Origin: Elusimicrobium sp.
Lineage (GTDB): Bacteria > Elusimicrobiota > Elusimicrobia > Elusimicrobiales > Elusimicrobiaceae
NCBI GenBank assembly: GCA_015062115.1
Contig: SUVG01000005.1
Location: forward strand, 62,001 to 126,000
DNA length: 64,000 bases
Direction of reading: 5' to 3'
This document shows positions 25,984 to 34,665 of this stretch, one piece after another. A program made the translations under genes and the position numbers. Under the pieces are notes generated by a model, which had not been told where the DNA came from, searched no databases, and was given only the letters and a program-made list of their open reading frames with translations. Position 1 is the stretch's first letter, and every line of letters begins with the position of its first letter.

Positions 25984-27228
25984 ATGAACTTACCTCAAGC
26001 ATTTACCGAATATACATCTTCTCTTTTTGGTGCGGAACGCTGGCAGCGTTTTGTAGATTCTTTTACACAAGAACCGGTGGTAAGCGTTCGTTATAATCCC
26101 TGGAAACAAAGGAAAGAGGATATCCCGCCCGAGGCTACACCCGTGCCTTGGTGTCAACATGGTTTTTGGTTGAAAGAGCGGCCTAACTTTACTGCAGATC
26201 CGCTTTTTCATGCCGGGGTGTATTATGTGCAGGAAGCGGGCTCTATGTTTTTGGATCATGTACTGCGCCAACTTGTTACCGGCCCTGTAAGCGCGCTTGA
26301 TTTGTGTGCCGCTCCCGGCGGAAAATCTACCTTGATGCGTGCCGCGTTGCCGGAAGGTTCGGTGATGATCAGTAACGAAACTGACCGCCGCCGCTCCAAT
26401 ATCTTGTTGGAAAATATGCTTAAACAAGGGCACCCGGGCGTGTTGGTTACCCATAATACCGCGCAAGAATTTTCTAAAACCAATTTATCGTTTGATGTTA
26501 TCTTGGCGGATGTTCCGTGTTCGGGGGAAGGACTTTTCCGGCGAGACCCCGAAACGGTGCGGGAGTGGAGTTTGCCAAATGTGCATTTTTGCCAGGAACG
26601 CCAACGGCAGATTTTAAGCGGTATTTGGCCGTGTCTGCGCAGCGGGGGGATTCTCATTTATAGTACTTGTACTTTTAATTTGCACGAAAACGAAGAAAAT
26701 GTGCGTTGGATACAAGAAGAACTGGGGGCCGATTTGATTTCCGTTCCCCTTCAGGCGCAGTGGAACGTAACGGGAAGTTTGCTTGCGGGTTGGAACGAGC
26801 CCGTGTACCGTTTTATTCCCGGCACAACGCCCAGTGAAGGCTTGTTTATGGCGGTGCTTCGTAAACGGAACGGTTCAAACGAATTTGGTACTTTGCCGTC
26901 CTCTCTGCGGGAGCAGATAAAAAAATACCGCTTGATACATGTGTTGTCTAACGGGATTCCCGCCCCCGAATTAAAAGGCAAGGAACTTATCCCTTCCGTA
27001 GAACAGGCGCTTTCTTTGTCGCCTCTTGCGCAAGAGTTCCCGAAAGCGGAACTTCCGTTGGAGTCGGCTTTGCGTTACCTACACCGCGAAACTTTTGCCT
27101 TGCCTGCGGGGACTCCGCGCGGGTTTGTGCTCGTTACCTATCAAGGTCGTGCGCTTGGGTTTATGAAAAACCTGGGAGACCGGGCCAATAACCTTTATCC
27201 CAAACCTTGGGCAATCCGCAAACTATAA
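25984..27228 (+). CDS. RsmF/RsmB-type 16S rRNA m5C methyltransferase
   Basis: A 414-residue NOL1/NOP2/Sun-family enzyme that methylates C5 of cytidine in rRNA using SAM. The SAM motif is LDLCAAPGGKST (~100-111). The two functional Cys are in ADVPCSGEGLF (motif IV) and STCTF (motif VI). The long C-terminal extension (~300-414), with a GRALGFMKNLGDRANNLYP ending, is the RsmF-type PUA-like domain, so RsmF-like (C1407) is favoured over RsmB. It is a single gene with its own terminator. Confidence 0.88.
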   Translation: MNLPQAFTEYTSSLFGAERWQRFVDSFTQEPVVSVRYNPWKQRKEDIPPEATPVPWCQHGFWLKERPNFTADPLFHAGVYYVQEAGSMFLDHVLRQLVTGPVSALDLCAAPGGKSTLMRAALPEGSVMISNETDRRRSNILLENMLKQGHPGVLVTHNTAQEFSKTNLSFDVILADVPCSGEGLFRRDPETVREWSLPNVHFCQERQRQILSGIWPCLRSGGILIYSTCTFNLHENEENVRWIQEELGADLISVPLQAQWNVTGSLLAGWNEPVYRFIPGTTPSEGLFMAVLRKRNGSNEFGTLPSSLREQIKKYRLIHVLSNGIPAPELKGKELIPSVEQALSLSPLAQEFPKAELPLESALRYLHRETFALPAGTPRGFVLVTYQGRALGFMKNLGDRANNLYPKPWAIRKL

Positions 27229-27273
27229 AAAACTCTGTAGATAAGGAATAACCCTTTTTCCACAGAGTTTTTG
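27228..27273. terminator. Bidirectional intrinsic terminator
   Basis: Stem AAACTCTGT / ACAGAGTTT (27230-27238, 27262-27270) with an internal GG-T5 region; runs of T on the plus side and T6 on the minus side. It serves the rRNA methyltransferase gene (+) and the acetyltransferase ending the GlcNAc operon (-). Confidence 0.8.
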
Positions 27274-27292
27274 CAAAAAAGTTTTAATAGAG

Positions 27293-27919
27293 TTACATTT
27301 TTCTAATCTTTTTCAATTCTTCTATACATCGGCGGATATCATTAAATGGAAGTGTTGCGATAATTTTATCGTCTAATTCCCACCATTTTAACTCCAGTAA
27401 ATCTTTTATGATGTCGTCGGAAAATCTTTTTCTAATCAACTTGGCGGGTACTCCTGCGTATATGCCGTAGGGTTCCGTATCGCGCGTAAGCACGGCATTT
27501 GAGGCAATGATACAACCATTGGCTACGGTAATGCCGTCTTTGATAACAGCGTTGTTTCCAATCCAAACATCGTTTTCTACAACTGTTGGAGGATAGGAAT
27601 AAGATAGGATAGGCTGATCTTCCGTGAGTTTTTTGTATTCAACATATTGAAATGGGGCGGTGGATAGCCAATCTATCGGGTGTTGAGAAGGCCCTATCGC
27701 TACATTTTTACCGATAGAACAAAAACTTCCCACAGTGCTTTGTTCGTGCATTCTGGTAAAATTTGAGCCGAAATAAGTATGTCTTCCGCACCAAGTATGT
27801 TGGGACGAGGGCGAATTCGGGTCGGGCAAGAGCAAAATTTCTCTTACCTCATGCCTTTTTTGCTTATTTACGATAAAAGCAGAATATATTTTTACGAATA
27901 ATTTTTTGAAATCAGGCAT
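27293..27919 (-). CDS. CatB/VatD-like hexapeptide-repeat acetyltransferase
   Basis: A 208-residue left-handed beta-helix acetyltransferase. Hexapeptide turns are visible (GSFCSIGKNVAIG, VVENDVWIGNNAVIKDGITVANGCIIASNAVLTRD), followed by GIYAGVPAKLIRKRF, the typical ending of the xenobiotic/sugar O-acetyltransferase group. Catalytic His is probably the one in GPSQHPIDW. It follows nagA by 4 bp, so an amino-sugar or cell-wall acceptor is possible, but resistance-type acetylation cannot be excluded. The gene looks more A+T-rich than the nag genes, a hint of separate acquisition. Confidence 0.82.
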   Translation of the reverse strand: MPDFKKLFVKIYSAFIVNKQKRHEVREILLLPDPNSPSSQHTWCGRHTYFGSNFTRMHEQSTVGSFCSIGKNVAIGPSQHPIDWLSTAPFQYVEYKKLTEDQPILSYSYPPTVVENDVWIGNNAVIKDGITVANGCIIASNAVLTRDTEPYGIYAGVPAKLIRKRFSDDIIKDLLELKWWELDDKIIATLPFNDIRRCIEELKKIRKM

Positions 27920-27923
27920 ATTT

Positions 27924-29075
27924 TTAGATTTCTTTTCCTTGAATAAATGTTTTTAGCGGGGTAAAATCACTTCCCAGTAAAACAATATCTGCGGAGTATC
28001 CGGCTTCCAATCTGCCTGTATGGGAAAGACCCAAAAGGCGGGCCGGATTTGCACACGCACAAAGAGATGCTTGCGGCAAAGTATAGCCGAAATCTACCAG
28101 GTTTTTCACTCCGCGAGCCATGGTCAGGGCAGAGCCGGCAATCACATTATCTGCTTTTCTTTTCCATACGCCGCCGCTAAGAACCACTTCTTCCCCATTG
28201 GCCAGGAAGGGCCCTTTTTCTTGGCCGGTAGGTCTTAATGCATCTGTTACCAAAATGATATTTTCCACCGGTTTTACGGTACGCAGAAACCCTACGATAT
28301 CAGGGTGAACATGCACGCCGTCGGCGATAATTTCGCACGAAATGCCCGGATTCATCAGTACCGCACCCGAAGCCCCCGGAGCGCGTTGGGTAAACGGGCT
28401 CATGGCATTAAACAAATGCGTGGCATGGGTAACCCCGCGGGCCGCGCCCAGGGCAAATTCTTCATAGGTGGCATTGGTGTGCCCCGCTTGGAGTAAAATA
28501 CCGTGCGAACGGCAAAACTCTATAATGGGTTCTATGCCGGGTAATTCCGGAGCCAGCGTCATGGAAACAATTTTACCGTTTGATGCTTCATAGAGGTTTT
28601 TTAACACTTCCAAATTGGCGGGGGCAATATCCTGTGGTTTCATAACGCCCGGTTTTGCAGGCGAAATAAAAGGGCCTTCCAAATGGAAACCTAAAATTTT
28701 CGCACCCGTCTCCTTCCCCAACGCAGGGGAAAGCAGGCGCAGTAAACGCGCCATGTCTTCCGGTTGCCCGCAGTAGAGGGTGGGGGTAAAGGCCGTTACG
28801 CCGTGTTTGCCCAGTTCGGCCGACATGGCAAGCAAATCTTGCGCATTGCCGGTTTCTACCCCAAACCCGGCAAAACCGTGGATATGTAAATCAATAAAAC
28901 CCGGCAAAGCAAATGTATTTTTGCCGTCAATTTTCGGCAAAGCATTTGCGGTGGAGGGCAGTTCGCTTTTTTCGCATACCTGTTTAATACGCCCGTCTTC
29001 CACCCAAATAACGGCCTTCTCCAATGTTTTTTCGGGAGTGACTGCGCAAATGTTGGTAATTAAAAAAGCGTTCAT
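27924..29075 (-). CDS. nagA: N-acetylglucosamine-6-phosphate deacetylase
   Basis: A 383-residue amidohydrolase-superfamily enzyme that converts GlcNAc-6-P to GlcN-6-P and acetate. Metal ligands and active-site motifs are visible: FIDLHIHGFAGFG near the N-terminus, FHLEGPFISPAKPGVM, the His of GHTNATY, HLFNAM, and the catalytic Asp of VTDALRPTG. The start at 29075 lies directly after the nagB stop; an in-frame extension to 29183 lies within nagB and is rejected. It works between NagE (uptake) and NagB. Confidence 0.95.
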   Translation of the reverse strand: MNAFLITNICAVTPEKTLEKAVIWVEDGRIKQVCEKSELPSTANALPKIDGKNTFALPGFIDLHIHGFAGFGVETGNAQDLLAMSAELGKHGVTAFTPTLYCGQPEDMARLLRLLSPALGKETGAKILGFHLEGPFISPAKPGVMKPQDIAPANLEVLKNLYEASNGKIVSMTLAPELPGIEPIIEFCRSHGILLQAGHTNATYEEFALGAARGVTHATHLFNAMSPFTQRAPGASGAVLMNPGISCEIIADGVHVHPDIVGFLRTVKPVENIILVTDALRPTGQEKGPFLANGEEVVLSGGVWKRKADNVIAGSALTMARGVKNLVDFGYTLPQASLCACANPARLLGLSHTGRLEAGYSADIVLLGSDFTPLKTFIQGKEI

Positions 29076-29076
29076 A

Positions 29077-29895
29077 TTATTCCTCGATTTCCAAACACCA
29101 TTGTTTGGCTTGCGGTTCGGCGGTCTGCAAGGCTTGTAAGCGGGCGCGGGATTTCTCGTCCAGCAAAGAGCAAGCGTCTTCATCTACCAAAAGCGTGGCG
29201 CTGGGGTGGAGTTTAAGGGCGGTAATCGGGCAATTTATATCCGTACCGGGTTGCATTACGCGCGCCACGGCAGCGGCTTTTTTGTCCCCGATAGCAAGAC
29301 AAAGCACTTCTTTGGCATCGGTAATGGTGGCAATGCCTACCGTAAGGGCCTGTTTGGGGACGAGGGTGGTATCGTTTTGAAAAAAGCGCGCATTGGCCTG
29401 AATTGTATTCTCCGTTAAATCTACTAAGCGCGTGCGGCTTTCAAAGGAGGAACCGGGCTCGTTAAATGCTAAGTGTCCGTTTTGCCCCACTCCGCCGAGG
29501 AACAAATCAATTCCGCCCGCTTGGTTAATGGCTTGTTCATAGGCTTCGCACTCGGCCTGTAAATCTTCGGCTTCACCGTTTAGGATATGCACATTTTCGG
29601 GGCGGATATTGATGCCGCCAAATAAATTTTGGTGCATAAAACTGTGGTAACTTTCCGGGTGGCTTTTGGCAAGCCCTACATATTCGTCCATATTAAAAGT
29701 GATAACAGGTTGAAAATCAAGAGTGCCTTCTTGGTGTAAGCGGCGTAAATGTGCGTACATATCTACGGCTGTTCCCCCGGTGGGAAGCCCCATCTTAAAC
29801 GGTTTTTCTTGCGTCGGGGCGGCGGAGTTGATTTTCCCTTGAATATATTCGGCGGCCCATTGGCCTAAGTTCATATGAGTTACTACTAAACGCAT
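29077..29895 (-). CDS. nagB: Glucosamine-6-phosphate deaminase
   Basis: A 272-residue enzyme that isomerises and deaminates GlcN-6-P to fructose-6-P and ammonia. Motifs: GLPTGGTAVDMY (phosphate loop), NMDEYVGL (catalytic Asp), and GGVGQNGHLAFNEPGSSF with the catalytic His and Glu. The length is close to that of NagB of E. coli. It is the third gene of the GlcNAc operon; fructose-6-P feeds glycolysis through the neighbouring central-metabolism genes. Confidence 0.95.
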   Translation of the reverse strand: MRLVVTHMNLGQWAAEYIQGKINSAAPTQEKPFKMGLPTGGTAVDMYAHLRRLHQEGTLDFQPVITFNMDEYVGLAKSHPESYHSFMHQNLFGGINIRPENVHILNGEAEDLQAECEAYEQAINQAGGIDLFLGGVGQNGHLAFNEPGSSFESRTRLVDLTENTIQANARFFQNDTTLVPKQALTVGIATITDAKEVLCLAIGDKKAAAVARVMQPGTDINCPITALKLHPSATLLVDEDACSLLDEKSRARLQALQTAEPQAKQWCLEIEE

Positions 29896-29910
29896 AATTT
29901 AATATCCTTG

Positions 29911-31413
29911 TTAAATAATTTCTTTAATTTCCGTGGAAATCAGGTCTGCTTCCGGGCCGATAACCACCTGCACACTGTTCGCGCCGACTCTTACTACCCC
30001 GCGCGCCCCCAACTGTTTGAGGGTTGCATCTTGCACGAGGGCCGGGTCGTTTACTTCCAAGCGAAGGCGTGTGGCACAGGCATCGACCACTCTTAGATTT
30101 TCTTTTCCGCCTAAAGCCGCTACATATTTGGCCGCGCGGGAGTCAGCCGCTTTGGGGGTTTCTGCTGCGGGGGCAGGGGCCGGTTCTTCCTTTTTTTCGG
30201 GTTCAACGGCCTGTTTTTCTGCGGGTTTTTCAACCGCATTTTGCTCGGCGGGAGCAGAAACGGGCTCTTGCGTTTCTTCTTCGCGGCCGGGTGTTTTTAA
30301 GTTCCATTTTACAATAGCAAAACGGAACACAAAATAGTAAATTACTCCGTAAGCCAAGCCGACGGGCAACAACAGCCAGGCATTTGTTCCCAATCCGTAA
30401 CTTAACAAATAGTCAAAAAGACCGGCGGAGAAGGTGAAGCCCAATTTTACATGCAAAATATGCATAAGCGCCATGGAAATACCCGTCAGGAAGGCATGCA
30501 CCACATAAAGCGGGAAAGCGAGGAACATAAAGGCAAATTCCACGGGTTCGGTGATACCGGTTAAGAAAGAAGTAAACGCCATGGAAAGTAAAATACCGGC
30601 GGTGGCTTTTTTGCGCTTGGTGTCGGCGGTGTGAATCATGGCTAAACAGGCAGCCGGCAAGCCGAACATCATAATGGGGAAGAACCCCGCCATAAACGCC
30701 CCGGCGGTAGGGTCACCCGCGAAAAAGCGGTGTAAGTCGCCATGAACAACGGTTTCCACACCGTTTTGCAGGGTGGCAAAATCGCCGAATTGGAACCATA
30801 CCAAGTTATTAAGCACATGGTGCAGGCCGAGCGGAATTAACAAGCGGTTGGCGAGCCCGTAGAAGAAAAGCCCCACACTGCCGGAGGAAATCGTCCAATT
30901 CCCGAAGGCGGAAATGGCTTTACCGATTGGTGGCCAAATAAAATACGCGGCTACCGCAATCACTAGACAGCTGGCCCCTGTAATAATGGGTACGAATCTT
31001 CTTCCGCCAAAGAAAGCCAAATAGGAGGGGAGTTTGATGTTGTGAAAACGGTTGTAAAGAAGGCCTGCCGTTACACCCACGATAATACCGCCCAACACGC
31101 CCATATTGATAGTTTTGTCCAGCGTAGCCAGGGCCGCGCTCATAATTAAATAGCCGATAAAGGAGGCCAACGCCGCCGCCCCGTGGTTTTCTTTAGCAAA
31201 GCCGATAGCCACACCGACCGCAAAAATGACGGGTAAATTGTTAAATACTGCCCCGCCCGCATCGGAAATGAAGGCAATATTTAAGAGATCCGGCTGGCCT
31301 AAGCGCAGGAGTAACCCTGCGATAGGGAGTACGGCAATGGGTAGCATGAGGGCTTTGCCCAGTTGCACAAGCCCGTTTCCTACAGCGGAAAAAAACTTTT
31401 TAAGTGTTTGCAT
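29911..31413 (-). CDS. nagE: GlcNAc-specific PTS permease, IICB (no IIA)
   Basis: A 500-residue membrane permease. Residues 1-~355 form the IIC domain of the Glc/GlcNAc family (PIAVLPIAGLLLRLG, GITEPVEFAFMFLA signature). A Pro/Ala/Glu-rich linker follows (~370-420), then a IIB domain with the phosphocysteine Cys446 in VDACATRLRLEV. The usual IIA domain is absent here but is supplied by the fused protein encoded 9 bp upstream. It imports GlcNAc and phosphorylates it to GlcNAc-6-P. Confidence 0.93.
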   Translation of the reverse strand: MQTLKKFFSAVGNGLVQLGKALMLPIAVLPIAGLLLRLGQPDLLNIAFISDAGGAVFNNLPVIFAVGVAIGFAKENHGAAALASFIGYLIMSAALATLDKTINMGVLGGIIVGVTAGLLYNRFHNIKLPSYLAFFGGRRFVPIITGASCLVIAVAAYFIWPPIGKAISAFGNWTISSGSVGLFFYGLANRLLIPLGLHHVLNNLVWFQFGDFATLQNGVETVVHGDLHRFFAGDPTAGAFMAGFFPIMMFGLPAACLAMIHTADTKRKKATAGILLSMAFTSFLTGITEPVEFAFMFLAFPLYVVHAFLTGISMALMHILHVKLGFTFSAGLFDYLLSYGLGTNAWLLLPVGLAYGVIYYFVFRFAIVKWNLKTPGREEETQEPVSAPAEQNAVEKPAEKQAVEPEKKEEPAPAPAAETPKAADSRAAKYVAALGGKENLRVVDACATRLRLEVNDPALVQDATLKQLGARGVVRVGANSVQVVIGPEADLISTEIKEII

Positions 31414-31422
31414 TTTTGCTCC

Positions 31423-33927
31423 TTATTCCATCGAAAATTTTTCTTTTACCAACTTGCGTACGCTTTCGGCGTCCGGGAGGGTTAAGGCTTGTCGGGCAAC
31501 GGCTTGGCAGTCGGCCAGGTTCAACTTGCGCACCAAGGCTTTGATACGCGCCACCGTGCCGGCTCCTACAGCCAGTTCCGTTACACCCAATCCAATCAGT
31601 ATCGGTACCGCCAGTTTATCGCCTGCCATGGCCCCGCATAAAGCAACGGGGCGTTGGTATGCGGCGGCTCCGCGGCAAGTAGAGGCAATCAGTTGCAACA
31701 CGGCGGGGTGTAGCGAGTCCGACTGGGCACTTAACACCGGGTGGCTGCGGTCTATTGCCAAAGTGTATTGGGTTAAATCGTTCGTCCCGAGGGAGAAGAA
31801 ATCGGCCTGTTTGGCCAGTTGCTCGGCGGTCAGGGCGGCAGAAGGAACTTCTATCATCGTGCCTACCTGCACGGATTCGGTAATGCCCAGAGCGGTTTTT
31901 TCTTCTTCGATAATTTGTTTGAAATGTGCCAATTCCTCAGTAAAAGTAACCATGGGCAACATGATGCGTACACGGTTGAGCGGTTTTACTTGCAAGAGGG
32001 CACGCAGTTGGGTGCGGAAAAAGCCCTCGTTCTTTTCAAACGCGCGGATTCCGCGCACGCCCACAATGGGGTTGGCTTCCGGGGCAATGTTGACAAACGG
32101 GAGAGGTTTGTCGCCCCCGGCATCTAACAGGCGGAAAGTGACGGTGGTGTCTTTGGCGGCGTCCAACACGGCTTGATAAGCGGTTGTTTGTTCGGCTTCC
32201 GCCGGAGCAATGGCGCGCCCTTGGAACAAAAATTCCGTACGCACAAGGCCCATGCCTTCGGCCCCGTTTTCGCAGGCTTTGGCTGTTTCGGCCGCGCCTG
32301 CCACATTTCCTTCTATAAAAATTCGTTTGCCGTCCAGCGTTACGGCCGGAGTGTTGGCCGCGGCCTGGGCTTCTTTGGTTTCCGCTTGTAAGCGTTCGCG
32401 GCGGACGGTAAATTCTTTTACTTGGTCTTCACTCGGGTTGATAACCGCTTTGGCGTGGTCGGCATCTAAGAGAAGGGACGTATCGTTTACGATTTCGTGT
32501 ACGGTAGTGCCCGCGCGTACAACGGACGGAATCCCACGGTTTCGCAGTAAAATACCGGCGTGTGCGGTGGGGGAACCTTGGGCGAGCAGTACACCTGCAA
32601 TGTTGGTCGGCAGAGCGGTAACATCGGAAGGCAACAATTCTTCTGCCACCAAAATACTGCCGTCGGGTACTTGCAGGGTTTTCTTTTTATCCCCGGTTAA
32701 AAGGGCCAATACTTCCAAGCGCAAATCTTTTAAGTCGGCGATGCGTTCCATTAAAAACGGATTCTTGGTTTTTTTCAGTACATCTACGCTTTGGCGGATA
32801 GCCGTATTGAAGGCAAATTCGGCCGTTTTCCCTTTGGCTACCGTTTCTTTGGCTACTTCAAAAAGAAGCGGGTCTTGGGCGAGCAGTAAATGTGCCGTCA
32901 AAATATCGCGTGCCACTTCGTTTTTTTCCGCGGCGATTTTTTGTTCCAATTCTTGGCGAAGTACCTGCAAAGCGCGTTCCAATTCGGCTTCTTCGGTAAC
33001 GGGGTCTTTGGCAAATTCTTCAAAAGTGATTTGTTGCGTTTGAAAACGAAACGCCTTGCCGACTGCCAACCCGCCACACGCCGTTAAGCCCGTAAGGGTT
33101 GTAGTGGCAGAGGGGGGCAAGGTTTGTTTTTCTTGTGTTTCGGTCGGCTTTGCTACGGGAGTGACCGTTTCGCCAAGGCCTGTTTCAAAGGCTTCCTGCA
33201 GTTTGGCAATCATCGTGCGGGCTTCGGCTTCCGGGCCGGCTACACGCAGGACGATGCTGTCCTGGTGCGACAGCGCAAGCCCCATAATGGCTACCACACT
33301 TTTAGCGTTGGCGGAGCGTTCCTTAAAAACGAGTTCTACGGAATAGGGGTGTTGGGCCGCCAAGTGTGCCAGCACGGCCGCGGGGCGGGCATGGATACCG
33401 TTGGCATTGGCAATGGTAATGGGGTTAGATTGCCAAAAAGTTTCGGCCGCTTCCGTTTGCGAGGAAGCACACGCCACCGGAATAGAAAAAAGAGCCGTGC
33501 CCTGTTTTACGGGGCCATAGACAGGAGCGGAAATTTTGATGTCCGCCGGGGCGGTAACCACCACCATCACAAGCGGCGAGGCCAGGCCTGTGAGGAGTGT
33601 TTCCAAATCAAAAGTTAAAATCGGTTGGCCTGCTTTTACGGTGTCGCCTTCTTTGGCAAGAGCGGTAAAGCCTTTTCCTTTCAAAGAAACGGTGTCCAAG
33701 CCTACATGTACTAATACTTCAATGCCGTTTTGGCTGACTACAAAGGCGTGGCGGGCTTTGTTGAAATTGATGATTTTTCCGTCGATAGGGGAATATACAG
33801 CCCCGCTGGCGGGGTGAATGGCGGTGCCGTCTCCCAGCATGCGTTCGCTAAATACAGGGTCGGGCACTTGATCTAAAGAAACAGAATTTCCGTCTAGGGG
33901 ACAAAAGACCGTCAATGAATCGGGCAT
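31423..33927 (-). CDS. nagF: Fused PTS protein IIA(Glc-type)-HPr-Enzyme I
   Basis: An 834-residue cytoplasmic phosphotransfer protein. Residues 1-~150 are IIA of the glucose family (His60 in ARHAFVV, catalytic His74 in VLVHVGLDT). Residues ~168-255 are HPr (His179 in ANGIHARPA; Ser210 in AKSVVAIMG). Residues ~275-834 are Enzyme I (His456 in GSPTAHAGIL; GTNDLTQYTLA; active-site Cys in ALCGAMAGD). Together with NagE it completes the chain PEP-EI-HPr-IIA-IIB-GlcNAc. This is the NagF arrangement described for some Proteobacteria. Shine-Dalgarno AAAGGAG. First gene of the operon. Confidence 0.93.
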   Translation of the reverse strand: MPDSLTVFCPLDGNSVSLDQVPDPVFSERMLGDGTAIHPASGAVYSPIDGKIINFNKARHAFVVSQNGIEVLVHVGLDTVSLKGKGFTALAKEGDTVKAGQPILTFDLETLLTGLASPLVMVVVTAPADIKISAPVYGPVKQGTALFSIPVACASSQTEAAETFWQSNPITIANANGIHARPAAVLAHLAAQHPYSVELVFKERSANAKSVVAIMGLALSHQDSIVLRVAGPEAEARTMIAKLQEAFETGLGETVTPVAKPTETQEKQTLPPSATTTLTGLTACGGLAVGKAFRFQTQQITFEEFAKDPVTEEAELERALQVLRQELEQKIAAEKNEVARDILTAHLLLAQDPLLFEVAKETVAKGKTAEFAFNTAIRQSVDVLKKTKNPFLMERIADLKDLRLEVLALLTGDKKKTLQVPDGSILVAEELLPSDVTALPTNIAGVLLAQGSPTAHAGILLRNRGIPSVVRAGTTVHEIVNDTSLLLDADHAKAVINPSEDQVKEFTVRRERLQAETKEAQAAANTPAVTLDGKRIFIEGNVAGAAETAKACENGAEGMGLVRTEFLFQGRAIAPAEAEQTTAYQAVLDAAKDTTVTFRLLDAGGDKPLPFVNIAPEANPIVGVRGIRAFEKNEGFFRTQLRALLQVKPLNRVRIMLPMVTFTEELAHFKQIIEEEKTALGITESVQVGTMIEVPSAALTAEQLAKQADFFSLGTNDLTQYTLAIDRSHPVLSAQSDSLHPAVLQLIASTCRGAAAYQRPVALCGAMAGDKLAVPILIGLGVTELAVGAGTVARIKALVRKLNLADCQAVARQALTLPDAESVRKLVKEKFSME

Positions 33928-33956
33928 AAAAGTTCTCCTTTAGGATTGTTTCCCTC

Positions 33957-34000
33957 ATTATAGTATATTTTTTGCCGTCCGTACGCGTGCGCTATGCGTA
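33957..34000 (-). promoter_or_regulatory. Promoter region of the GlcNAc operon with candidate operator
   Basis: On the minus strand a TATAAT (33962-33957) lies about 30 bp before the nagF ATG. Just upstream is an interrupted inverted repeat TACGC-N9-GCGTA (33982-33986, 33996-34000), placed where the -35 box would be; no good -35 is seen. A regulator bound here could control the promoter; the regulator is not encoded in the window. Confidence 0.4.
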
Positions 34001-34041
34001 GGAAGATAAATTTTATTTGCGGAAGTTTGAAAAAATAGTTC

Positions 34042-34070
34042 TTGCTCTGCTTTCCTTTTTTTCTTACAAT
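34042..34070 (+). promoter_or_regulatory. Promoter of pilin gene 2
   Basis: TTGCTC (34042-34047), 17 bp, TACAAT (34065-34070). The ATG follows after a ~50-nt leader with an AAAGGGAG Shine-Dalgarno sequence. Confidence 0.55.
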
Positions 34071-34126
34071 ACATGCAACGGATAAGGTGCTAACATGGCC
34101 GTAAGATTACATAAAGGGAGTGTTAT

Positions 34127-34612
34127 ATGAAAAAAGGTTTCACTTTGATAGAACTTTTGGTAGTTGTATTGATTATTGGTATTTTGTCTTCGGTGGCTCT
34201 TCCGCAATATACCAAATCGGTTGAAAAGGCGCGTATGAGTGAAGCGGTTAGTTTGCTGAGTTCTTTGCAAAAAGCGGTAGATGTATATATTTTGGCGAAC
34301 GGCCAGACTTCCGGTTCTTCCGTGGGAGACATTTTGCCGGATTTGGATATTGATGTTACCCACCTTACTCCAACAGGCTCAGGGGAATATTACTGTTCTA
34401 AAAATTTTTGTTATTCTGCCGAAAGTTCCGGTAGTGTTTCCGCAATCAGATGGACAGACGCCCACCCGTATTCCCAAGGGGCTCCCGAATATGGACTTAG
34501 AATGCAATTAATTGACGGAGAGTGGAAGAAATTTTATCATGTCTGCAATTGGTCGGGCGGGGATATTTTCAGCCAATTAAGAAGCACCGGTTTTGTAGTT
34601 GAAAATTGCTAG
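34127..34612 (+). CDS. Type IV pilin-like (prepilin) protein, paralogue 2
   Basis: A 161-residue prepilin with the MKKG|FTLIE cleavage site and Glu5. It differs from the pilin at 10899 at only two or three positions over the first 38 residues, but the globular region is different. Four Cys (YYCSKNFCYS, HVCNW, VENC) are present, with C-terminal Cys as in D-loop pilins. It is monocistronic with its own promoter and terminator and no assembly genes nearby. Role as pilus subunit or pseudopilin is undetermined. Confidence 0.85.
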   Translation: MKKGFTLIELLVVVLIIGILSSVALPQYTKSVEKARMSEAVSLLSSLQKAVDVYILANGQTSGSSVGDILPDLDIDVTHLTPTGSGEYYCSKNFCYSAESSGSVSAIRWTDAHPYSQGAPEYGLRMQLIDGEWKKFYHVCNWSGGDIFSQLRSTGFVVENC

Positions 34613-34625
34613 TTTCTTTTCCGCA

Positions 34626-34660
34626 TAAAAAACCCCCGGTTAAATGCCGGGGGTTTTTTA
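34626..34660. terminator. Bidirectional intrinsic terminator after pilin 2
   Basis: Stem CCCCCGG / CCGGGGG (34633-34639, 34647-34653), A6 to the left and T6 to the right. It lies between the pilin gene (+) and the alpha-2-macroglobulin gene (-). Confidence 0.92.
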
Positions 34661-34665
34661 TTGAT

